In this document: piece after piece, positions 6,765-13,186 of the stretch | How positions within the stretch are numbered: the first letter of the stretch is position 1 | How the letters are laid out: every line of letters begins with the position of its first letter | Assembly (NCBI GenBank): GCA_029573975.1 | Contig: JAKQBU010000088.1 | Location: 1-15,147 of the forward strand | Direction: 5' to 3' | DNA length: 15,147 nucleotides | From: Planctomycetota bacterium | Lineage (GTDB): Bacteria > Planctomycetota > Phycisphaerae > Sedimentisphaerales > SM23-30 | Notes under the pieces: generated by a model | What the model was told of the DNA's origin: nothing | The model's input: the letters and a program-made list of their open reading frames with translations, nothing else | Databases searched by the model: none | Program-made: the position numbers and the translations under genes

Positions 6765-8645
6765 TTAATTGAAGTCAAGCTGGTAACTGATGACGCCTTC
6801 CTGGACGTGGGTTTTCACCTTACAGTCGCAGTTGTTCAGGACCACCTGCATGGCTTTGTTGTCGCGGAGGACTTCGGCGGTGAAGCCGTCGATGCCGTTG
6901 CGGCGGGCGATGGTTATCAGGTACCTGAGCAGGAAGGTGCCGATGCCGCGGTTTTGCCACTGATCCTGCACGATGAAGGCCACTTCGGCTTTGTTGGTCT
7001 TGGGGTTGAGGTAGTATCTGCCGATGGCGATGATGTCTTCGCCGTAGGCCTCGGGCAGAGTGCCGGCGATGGCCACTTCGTTGCGGTGATCGATATAAAC
7101 GAAGTCCTGAATTTGTTTTTGGGGGATCCGTTTTATTTCTTTCATAAAACGGTAGTAAATGGTCTGCTGGGAGAGGTTGTAGAAGAGGTCCTTGATGCGC
7201 GGTTCATCGGTCGGATGGATGGGCCGGAAGTTAATCTGAGTGCCGTCGTCGAGAAGCATGGTGGTTTTGAGTTCTTCCGGGCCGACGCGGATCTTGCCCT
7301 CGACATCGGCCAGTTCGCGGCGGACATATTTGGCTTCGATGGCCTCTTCGAGCAGTTTCTGGCGGAAATCGGGATGGGCGATGCTGATCAGGGCCAGGGC
7401 GCGTTCCTGGACGCTCTTGCCGTGGAGATAGGCGACGCCGTATTCGGTGACGACGTAATGGACATCGCCGCGGGTGGTGACCACACCGGCGCCCTCGCTC
7501 AGGCTGGTGGTGATACGGGAAACCGTGCCGTTTTTGGCGGTAGAGGGCAGAGCGATGATGGCTTTGCCGCCGTGGGAACGGGCCGCCCCGCGGTTGAAGT
7601 CCACCTGCCCGCCGATGCCGGAATAGAAACGGGTTCCCAGCGAGTCGGCACAAATCTGGCCGGTAAGGTCCACTTCGAGGGCTACGTTAATCGCGACCAT
7701 TTTCTGCTGCTGGCTAATCACATACGAATCGTTGACATACTCCGTGGGATGGAAGGAAAAGAGAGGATTGTTATCAATATAATCGTAGAGCTTTTTGGTG
7801 CCGAGGCAGAAGCTGGCGACGATTTTACCGCGATCCACGGATTTATTTTTTCCGGTGATGACGCCGGATTCAATCATGTCCATGATGGCATCGGTGAACA
7901 TTTCGGTATGAATCCCCAGGTTTTTCTTTTCCCAGAGGAATTCCAAAACGGCCTGGGGGATCCGTCCGATTCCCAGTTCGATGGTGGAGCCGTCTTCGAC
8001 CAGGCCGGCGATATTGGCGCCGATTTTACGGGTGACATCGGTTACTTCCGGGGGAAGGATCTCGATCAACGGGGTATCCACGGGGACCAAAATATCCAGG
8101 TCGTGGGCCTGAATCAAGCTGTCGCCGAGGGTGCGGGGCATCTGCGGGTTGACCTGGGCGATCACGAGAGCGGCATTTTCAGCGGCGCTTTTGACGATAT
8201 CGACGGAGATGCCCAGGCTGCACATGCCGCGTTCATCCGGCGGAGTTACCTGAATCAAGGCCACGTCGAGGGGATGCTGGCCGGAGCTGAACAAGCGGGG
8301 GATATCGGAGAGAAAGATGGGAGTGTAATCCCCCAAGCCTTCCTGAATGATATCGCGGACATTTTCCGAGATGAAGAAACTATTGACACGGAAATAGTCA
8401 GATAATTCCTTGGCCGCATAGGGAGCCTTGCCGAAAGTCAGCAGGTGCACGATTTCGGTATCGGGCAGTTCGGCATGGCGATTGGCCAGGGCCTGGACCA
8501 GTTCGAGAGGCTGGGCGCAGCCGGTGCCGATAAAAACGCGGTTTCCGGGTTTCAGCTTTTTGATGGCCTCCTCCGGGGTGGCGATCATCCGTTTATATTT
8601 TTCCTGCCAATTGGGATCGTAACTTATTTGTTTATTCTCGCTCAT
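6765..8645 (-). CDS. Acetyl-CoA hydrolase/CoA-transferase fused to a GNAT N-acetyltransferase domain
   Basis: A 626-residue two-domain enzyme, predicted cytoplasmic. Residues about 10-445 match the acetyl-CoA hydrolase/transferase family (Cat1 and 4-hydroxybutyrate CoA-transferase relatives): ELGIGRIPQAVL (223-234), HTEMFTD (246-252), whose Glu248 is the likely catalytic residue by family analogy, the Gly-rich YSGIGGQVDFNRGA (341-354) and TEYGVAYLHGKS (400-411). This domain moves CoA between acyl-CoA and a carboxylic acid, or hydrolyses acyl-CoA. Residues about 470-625 form a GNAT domain with the acetyl-CoA-binding motif QNRGIGTFLL (564-573). The ATG at 8645 overlaps the TGA of the upstream synthetase gene by 4 nt (ATGA), implying translational coupling. 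An open frame continues upstream but only inside the synthetase gene. The GNAT domain may acetylate lysines, perhaps on the partner synthetase; that target is a guess. Confidence 0.92.
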   Translation of the reverse strand: MSENKQISYDPNWQEKYKRMIATPEEAIKKLKPGNRVFIGTGCAQPLELVQALANRHAELPDTEIVHLLTFGKAPYAAKELSDYFRVNSFFISENVRDIIQEGLGDYTPIFLSDIPRLFSSGQHPLDVALIQVTPPDERGMCSLGISVDIVKSAAENAALVIAQVNPQMPRTLGDSLIQAHDLDILVPVDTPLIEILPPEVTDVTRKIGANIAGLVEDGSTIELGIGRIPQAVLEFLWEKKNLGIHTEMFTDAIMDMIESGVITGKNKSVDRGKIVASFCLGTKKLYDYIDNNPLFSFHPTEYVNDSYVISQQQKMVAINVALEVDLTGQICADSLGTRFYSGIGGQVDFNRGAARSHGGKAIIALPSTAKNGTVSRITTSLSEGAGVVTTRGDVHYVVTEYGVAYLHGKSVQERALALISIAHPDFRQKLLEEAIEAKYVRRELADVEGKIRVGPEELKTTMLLDDGTQINFRPIHPTDEPRIKDLFYNLSQQTIYYRFMKEIKRIPQKQIQDFVYIDHRNEVAIAGTLPEAYGEDIIAIGRYYLNPKTNKAEVAFIVQDQWQNRGIGTFLLRYLITIARRNGIDGFTAEVLRDNKAMQVVLNNCDCKVKTHVQEGVISYQLDFN

Positions 8646-10747
8646 AATTTCTGATTCACTCCAGAAAGGGTTATGCGGGCATCTGCCGCGATTGGTTCGG
8701 TTCCTGTTTCGCCTACGATGAAGGGATTGATATCCATTTCGACGATTTGCGGGAAATCGGTTACTAATTGACTCATTCGCTGCAAGCCGCCGGCAATGCC
8801 GTCGATATTGACACCGGCCTGTCCCCGTACCCCTTTCAGCAGGGCATAGGAACGGGTGCGCACCAGCATTTGCATGGCCTCCTCCGAGGTAATGGGCGCC
8901 AGATGGAAGGTGACATCCTTCATGACTTCGACGAATATGCCGCCCAGACCGAACATCAGCATCGGGCCGAACTGAGGGTCCCGGGTCATACCGATAATGA
9001 CCTCGCGGGCACGGGGGCACATTTTTTCGACATAGACACCTTCCAGCCGGGCATTCGGGGCTTTTTGCCGAATCCGCAGCATCATCAGGTCATACGCATC
9101 CCGGACGAGGTCGGGGCTGGTCATGTTGAGTTTGACGCCGCCCATATCCGATTTGTGCAGGATTTCGGGGGAAACGATTTTCATGGCAACGGGATACCCG
9201 ATCCGGGAGGCGATCTCCACGGCCTCCTCGCTGGTCGTGGCCAGTTGGCCGTCGGGAACATTGAAATTGTAGGCCCGGAGGATTTCCTTGGCTTTGACTT
9301 CGCCGATCTGGAAGACATTGGAACGGATATGGCGGGAAATAATCCGCTCGACGCGCCGGCGGTTCACGGGGTAGCGAGTGACAATGCGCGGGGGCCGGTT
9401 GCGCCAGGCCACATAGCTGCACATGGCTTTCAAGGAAGCGACCGCCCGTTCCGGTGAGGGATAGTATGGGATGTTGGAGGCAATCAGCTTCACCTTTCCA
9501 GGATGGACATCCTCGCCTCCCATAAAGGAGGCCAGAATGGGTTTTTCACCCCGCATACGTGCCGCAATGATATCGGCGGTTTCGGCGGGTTTGGTCATCG
9601 CCTGCGGGGTAAGGATCACGATAATGGCATCCACATTCGGATCGTTCTGGGCGGCATCGAGCGCCAGGCCGTAGCGGTCCGGATCCGCATCCCCGAGGAC
9701 GTCAATGGGATTGCCGACACTGGCGGCGGTGGGAAGTTTTTTCTTCAATTCACCGGCAATCGTGCTATCGAGAGCCGTAACCTGCAAACCGGCATTTTCC
9801 ACCGCATCGGCAGCCATGATGCCCGGTCCGCCGGCGTTGGTGATAATGGCGACCCGGCCGCCCTTGGGCAGGGGCTGCATGGCAAAAGCGGTGGCATAGT
9901 CGAAGATGGCTTCAAAGCTTTCGGCACGAACGATACCGGCCCGACGGAAGGCCGCGCCATAGGCGATATCGGCCCCGGCCAAACTGCCGGTATGGGAGGA
10001 AGCGGCCTTAGTACCGGCCTTGGTAGTACCGGATTTGAAGATGACCACCGGTTTGACCATGGAGGCCGCCTCGGAGACTTTGATGAACTCATCCCCGGAA
10101 TTGATGCTTTCCAGATAGCCGACGATTACTTTGGTGTTTTTGTCTTCGACAAAGGCGGAGATGAAATCGTTTTCGCAGAGGTCCGCTTTATTGCCGATGC
10201 TGACCAGGTGGGACATGCCGAGTTGGCTGGCGGCCATCCAGTCCAGAATCGCGGTGGCTAAGGCCCCCGACTGGGACAAAATAGCGATATTTCCCGGTTT
10301 GGGCAGACGAGGGGCAAAGGAAGCATTTACCTTATGGTGGGTATTCAAGCTGCCCAGACAATTCGGTCCTAATAGCCGGACATTGTGGGAGGCACAGAGC
10401 TGGGCAATTTCCTTTTCCAGCTTAGCACCCTCGGCGTTCACCTCCTTGAAGCCGGCGGAAATCACCGTAATGACCTGGGCACCGGCCTGAATGGAGCTTT
10501 CAATGGCTGCCGTCACAGAGGCCAGCGGCACACTGATGACGCTCAAGTCGATTTTTTTACCATAATCCTTGAGGTCTTTGTAGCATTTGACACCCAGGAT
10601 TTCATCGGCGGTCGGATTGATGGGAACGATATCTCCTTCAAAGCCGGCCTTGACCATATTCTTGACAATTTCATAGCCGACCTTACCGGGAGTACGGGAG
10701 GCTCCGATGATTGCAACATTTTTAGGAGTTAAAAGTGCTTCTAACAT
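8642..10747 (-). CDS. ADP-forming acetate/acyl-CoA synthetase, fused alpha-beta form
   Basis: It catalyses acyl-CoA + ADP + Pi to acid + CoA + ATP, a substrate-level phosphorylation step in fermentation, or the reverse. At 701 residues it has the usual length of the fused form. The order is a CoA-binding Rossmann domain (VAIIGASRTPGKVGYEI, 11-27), succinyl-CoA-ligase-like domains with GPNCLGSLN (127-135) and ILSQSGALATAILDW, then SSHTGSLAGA (250-259) with the phosphorylated His252 of the alpha part. The ATP-grasp beta part follows (about 465-700) with the second conserved His531 in HKSDMGG, GLGGIFVEVMKD (600-611) and EMDINPF (670-676). All key motifs are present, so it should be active, unlike Pat-type regulators that carry a degenerate version with their own GNAT. 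The ATG at 10747, with AAGGA and AGG upstream, is preferred over a TTG 14 codons further out. First gene of a two-gene operon. Confidence 0.93.
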   Translation of the reverse strand: MLEALLTPKNVAIIGASRTPGKVGYEIVKNMVKAGFEGDIVPINPTADEILGVKCYKDLKDYGKKIDLSVISVPLASVTAAIESSIQAGAQVITVISAGFKEVNAEGAKLEKEIAQLCASHNVRLLGPNCLGSLNTHHKVNASFAPRLPKPGNIAILSQSGALATAILDWMAASQLGMSHLVSIGNKADLCENDFISAFVEDKNTKVIVGYLESINSGDEFIKVSEAASMVKPVVIFKSGTTKAGTKAASSHTGSLAGADIAYGAAFRRAGIVRAESFEAIFDYATAFAMQPLPKGGRVAIITNAGGPGIMAADAVENAGLQVTALDSTIAGELKKKLPTAASVGNPIDVLGDADPDRYGLALDAAQNDPNVDAIIVILTPQAMTKPAETADIIAARMRGEKPILASFMGGEDVHPGKVKLIASNIPYYPSPERAVASLKAMCSYVAWRNRPPRIVTRYPVNRRRVERIISRHIRSNVFQIGEVKAKEILRAYNFNVPDGQLATTSEEAVEIASRIGYPVAMKIVSPEILHKSDMGGVKLNMTSPDLVRDAYDLMMLRIRQKAPNARLEGVYVEKMCPRAREVIIGMTRDPQFGPMLMFGLGGIFVEVMKDVTFHLAPITSEEAMQMLVRTRSYALLKGVRGQAGVNIDGIAGGLQRMSQLVTDFPQIVEMDINPFIVGETGTEPIAADARITLSGVNQKL

Positions 10748-10872
10748 AATATACCTATTTCCTTGTGAATACGTAACTTGCCGTAACAACCCATGTCATT
10801 CGGCCATAACTCATTCCATAGTAAAGACTTTATATTCTGCAAATCCCGGCAAAATAAGCAAGTATTTTTTAA

Positions 10873-10910
10873 GGTGAACCAGAACATTTTTTTGTTTATT
10901 GGGTGAACCA
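10873..10910. repeat. 9-bp direct repeat upstream of the synthetase operon
   Basis: GGTGAACCA occurs at 10873-10881 and again at 10902-10910, 29 bp start to start, roughly three helical turns. It lies 126-163 bp upstream of the synthetase ATG and could be a paired regulator site. Two copies of nine bases are suggestive but not conclusive. Confidence 0.35.
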
Positions 10911-10940
10911 AATATGACGCCAGCCGCAATGCTCTTCGAA

Positions 10941-10963
10941 CCCTTGTTATGGGGGAGCCAGAG
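10941..10963 (+). repeat. 23-bp repeated motif, copy 1
   Basis: CCCTTGTTATGGGGGAGCC followed by AGAG. It matches copy 2 (11235-11257) at 21 of 23 positions. A TGACGC lies 26 bp before it (10915), as also happens before copy 2 at 27 bp. The core CCC-TTGTTAT-GGG can form a short hairpin. Confidence 0.6.
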
Positions 10964-11025
10964 CCGTGGTTGGATGATTATCGGAAGGGTAGATTGCGCG
11001 GAAACGGCCAGGGTGAATGGCCAAA

Positions 11026-11113
11026 ATTGCGCAAGGTAAAATTTTTTTTGCTGAGGTTTGACAAGGGTTTACGACGTTTTTGGGCAAAAAAAATGGGAAA
11101 AACCTTGCGCAGT
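11026..11113. repeat. Imperfect 88-nt inverted repeat with two nested stems
   Basis: The outer arms are ATTGCGCAAGGT (11026-11037) and ACCTTGCGCAGT (11102-11113), complementary at 11 of 12 positions; weaker pairing extends about 8 bp further out. The inner arms ATTTTTTTTGC (11041-11051) and GCAAAAAAAAT (11084-11094) are perfectly complementary over 11 bp. The unpaired loop is 32 nt. It lies between the two copies of the 23-bp motif. It could be an RNA stem-loop or the remnant of a small inverted-repeat element. Confidence 0.6.
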
Positions 11114-11234
11114 TGCGGACATCGGTCTATATATGGGAGGGCAGTGGAAAATATAAAAAAGCAAAATGTAAGATAAAAGTGGTGGATAAGGAGGGAAATA
11201 TAATAATTGACGCTGGTGTCAAAAACTATTGGCC

Positions 11235-11257
11235 CCCTTGTTATAGGGGAGCCGGAG
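11235..11257 (+). repeat. 23-bp repeated motif, copy 2
   Basis: CCCTTGTTATAGGGGAGCC followed by GGAG, 294 bp after copy 1. Here the hairpin is better: CCCCT-TGTTAT-AGGGG (from 11234) has a 5-bp stem and 6-nt loop. It lies about 62 bp upstream of the -35 box of the lipoprotein promoter. Confidence 0.6.
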
Positions 11258-11318
11258 TGAGTTTTTGGGTGTTCCTATTGACTTTTGTCGATTCCATCAA
11301 TTTTACTGGTAAAGTTCG

Positions 11319-11348
11319 TTGACAAAAAAGTATATATCTCTGTATAGT
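11319..11348 (+). promoter_or_regulatory. Strong sigma-70-type promoter for the lipoprotein gene
   Basis: A perfect TTGACA (11319-11324) and a near-perfect TATAGT (11343-11348) are separated by 18 nt. Transcription would begin near 11355, giving a leader of about 52 nt. The leader can fold a small stem, GGCGGG (11360-11365) with CCTGCC (11376-11381) including one G-U pair, before an AAAGG ribosome site 11 nt ahead of the ATG. Confidence 0.78.
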
Positions 11349-11406
11349 ATGTACGCTTTGGCGGGGTACTGGAAGCCTGCCGTAAAGCAGAAAGGTGCTA
11401 TACGTT

Positions 11407-12975
11407 ATGAATAAACCAAAGGGACTGGTGAATTTACTGGTGGTAAGTGTGTCGGTATGCGGGATGACGCTGGTTTCGGGCTGCAAGGAATCCTCCAGTG
11501 ATGCCGCCAGTAAAGAATCGGCCGCCGCGGTGAACCAATCGGGCCGTCTGATTCGGGCCAGTCAGAAGGTAAACCTGCTGACCCCGGAAGAAATTGAGCG
11601 AGCCGGCCGTACCCCCGGCGGACAGTTGAAAAATGAAGTATTATCCCGGCTGGAAAAAGAGTCGGATACCCAGACATTTGCACAGGCGCTGGAAGAGGTG
11701 ATCCAGCAGCAGGGGCAGCCGGAAGGCCAGGCCGATTCGACGGAACTCAGCAGCCGGCTGCTCGATCTGTATGAACAGGAATCAGCCCGCCGTCAGAAGT
11801 CGCAGGAACAAACGGGCGCCCAGCGACAGGAAAAACTCGGCCAGGCGGTCCAGCTCCTTCAGCAGGCATTGAACGCGGCCCGGAGCAGCGAGAATCGGGA
11901 GACGCAGGTTGGACCGGAATGCATGCTGGGTACGATTTATATGCTACAGGCCCGGGAAGGCAAAGAGCAACTGCATCAGCAGGCAGATCATCTTCAGCGG
12001 CTGCATGGCCAGTTGAGCCAGTCGGCATTGGAGATTGCCGCGCAGGATACGATCCAGAATGTCTATGCCAGTTATTTTCCCGCCAATGAGGTAAAGGTGC
12101 TGGAGGCAAGGCTGACAGGCGGAGATGGGACGGATGCCTTTGCCGCCGCCACCTCGCTGCGAAGTTTGCTGGCGGTAGTGGAAAAGAGTCTGGCGGAACG
12201 AACCGCCCAGAAGGAGGAAATTCAGAAACGGATTGACACCAATCTTCAGCAGGCCAGGGAATTGCACCAGGAATATTTATCACTGAAAGAACAGGCGGAT
12301 CAGGCAAAAGGGGCGTCGAAATATGAGCTGGAACAGCAGGCGAACAGTCTGCGAAGCGGTTTTGATGAATTTGGGAATAAAGTGGCGGAGGGAGAAATTT
12401 ATTACGAAGCCCAGGCGGAGATCGCCCGGACGGAAATGGAAGCGGTTACTTTTCATCTGGATTGGCTGGGGATGCGCCAGAAACAATTGCAGGAATCCAT
12501 TGCCCGGGTAGAAGCGGATATTCAAGCCTTATCCGATAAAACCCTGTTAGAAGCTACGCAGGGCGGCATCAATCAATCCATAGAGAAGCGCAAAGAGCAG
12601 GTGAGCCATTTGCAGGAAGGATTAACGCGTCTGGAAGAACAGGAAAAGATATACGGGAGTCTGCTGCTGGAGACCGCGGATATCTATCAGAAAGCCGGCC
12701 AGGCGTTCCGGAATGCATCGCAGGCAGCGTCCCGTAAGACCAAGGAATATGCCGGCACCTTTCAGAAGACTTCCGAGACGGAATTGCTTACTCTCTGGCA
12801 AATGAACCGCCAGCGGTATGAAAATGGGGTAGAACGGCTGGCATTGCTGCGCGGAATCCAGGAAGCGGAGACGGTCGTGGATCGGCTGAGCCAATACTGC
12901 CAGGCTCAGGCGGCCCAGGCCCAGGCCCAGGCGCAGGAACTGGAGGCCAGCCTAAGTAAGCAGGACGGCAATTGA
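11407..12975 (+). CDS. Predicted coiled-coil lipoprotein of unknown function
   Basis: I recognise no named family. The 522-residue product starts with a lipoprotein signal peptide: MNKPKG, a hydrophobic stretch (7-24) and the lipobox LVSGC with the lipid-bearing Cys26. The mature protein is almost all helix and rich in Gln, Glu and Ala, with coiled-coil-like stretches at about 60-155, 225-335 and 350-415. It ends in an Ala-Gln repeat (QAQAAQAQAQAQELE) before a short polar tail, encoded by tandem CAGGCC-type hexamers near 12901-12936. The ATG at 11407 is preferred over a GTG at 11395 because it gives the classic signal peptide and has AAAGG upstream. It has its own strong promoter. The ABC exporter gene follows 211 bp later with a separate promoter, so a functional link is possible but unproven. 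A structural or envelope-spanning scaffold role is a guess. Confidence 0.82.
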   Translation: MNKPKGLVNLLVVSVSVCGMTLVSGCKESSSDAASKESAAAVNQSGRLIRASQKVNLLTPEEIERAGRTPGGQLKNEVLSRLEKESDTQTFAQALEEVIQQQGQPEGQADSTELSSRLLDLYEQESARRQKSQEQTGAQRQEKLGQAVQLLQQALNAARSSENRETQVGPECMLGTIYMLQAREGKEQLHQQADHLQRLHGQLSQSALEIAAQDTIQNVYASYFPANEVKVLEARLTGGDGTDAFAAATSLRSLLAVVEKSLAERTAQKEEIQKRIDTNLQQARELHQEYLSLKEQADQAKGASKYELEQQANSLRSGFDEFGNKVAEGEIYYEAQAEIARTEMEAVTFHLDWLGMRQKQLQESIARVEADIQALSDKTLLEATQGGINQSIEKRKEQVSHLQEGLTRLEEQEKIYGSLLLETADIYQKAGQAFRNASQAASRKTKEYAGTFQKTSETELLTLWQMNRQRYENGVERLALLRGIQEAETVVDRLSQYCQAQAAQAQAQAQELEASLSKQDGN

Positions 12976-12981
12976 AACGCC

Positions 12982-12995
12982 GCCGGCCTGCCGGC
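12982..12995 (+). repeat. GC-rich hairpin just after the lipoprotein gene
   Basis: GCCGG-CCTG-CCGGC forms a 5-bp all-GC stem with a 4-nt loop, 6 bp beyond the stop codon; it overlaps the 12-bp palindrome CCTGCCGGCAGG (12987-12998). No T tract follows, so at most it is a weak or Rho-assisted stop or a 3'-end stabiliser. Confidence 0.3.
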
Positions 12996-13045
12996 AGGTT
13001 TGGGTGAGGGGCCGGTGGGCAAAGAAGGTCTGATTAACGAGGGTA

Positions 13046-13075
13046 TTGCCCCATTTGGTTGGCTGAATATATAAT
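13046..13075 (+). promoter_or_regulatory. Candidate sigma-70-type promoter for the ABC exporter gene
   Basis: TTGCCC (13046-13051) and a perfect TATAAT (13070-13075) are 18 nt apart. The start would be near 13082, giving a leader of about 105 nt. A second possible pair, TTGACG near 13115 with a poor -10, is closer to the gene but weaker. Confidence 0.5.
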
Positions 13076-13186
13076 GGCTTCCAGGGTCAAAGGAAGAAGG
13101 GGGGGGAAACAGTTCTTGACGGCGGCGGAATATTCTGATAAGAGTAATCATTTTGTGTAATTGTCCGAGAAATAGAGAGTTAAAAT

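Larger units (their letters stand above)
10748..11406. other. Repeat-rich non-coding region between divergent genes
   Basis: This 659-bp stretch separates the leftward synthetase operon from the rightward lipoprotein gene, far longer than two divergent promoters need. The short open frames in it are weak and poorly started. It holds two copies of a 23-bp motif, a long imperfect inverted repeat, a 9-bp direct repeat near the synthetase side, and a strong promoter on the lipoprotein side. It is AT-rich in patches, with runs of T at 11042-11049 and A at 11086-11093. I could not place a convincing promoter for the leftward operon. The region may be a degraded small element, a small-RNA locus or an extended control region. 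Confidence 0.6.

Noticed and set aside
6618..8405. Long plus-strand open frame of 595 codons opposite the CoA-transferase/GNAT gene
   Set aside because: Antisense shadow with no recognisable domain. The minus strand encodes a full two-domain enzyme, and this frame also crosses the terminator at 6695-6725.
8646..9020. N-terminal extension of the CoA-transferase frame
   Set aside because: The extra 125 residues are Arg/Pro/His-rich and lie wholly inside the synthetase gene in another frame. The ATGA overlap gives the natural start at 8645.
10748..10789. TTG start 14 codons upstream of the synthetase ATG
   Set aside because: The family begins close to the MLEALLTPKNVAIIGAS sequence, and the ATG at 10747 has SD-like AAGGA/AGG upstream.
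10949..11322. Short plus-strand open frames in the repeat-rich spacer, including one ending in a hydrophobic stretch
   Set aside because: They overlap each other and the inverted repeats, lack ribosome sites, start with weak codons, and have no family resemblance. A degraded gene remnant cannot be fully excluded.
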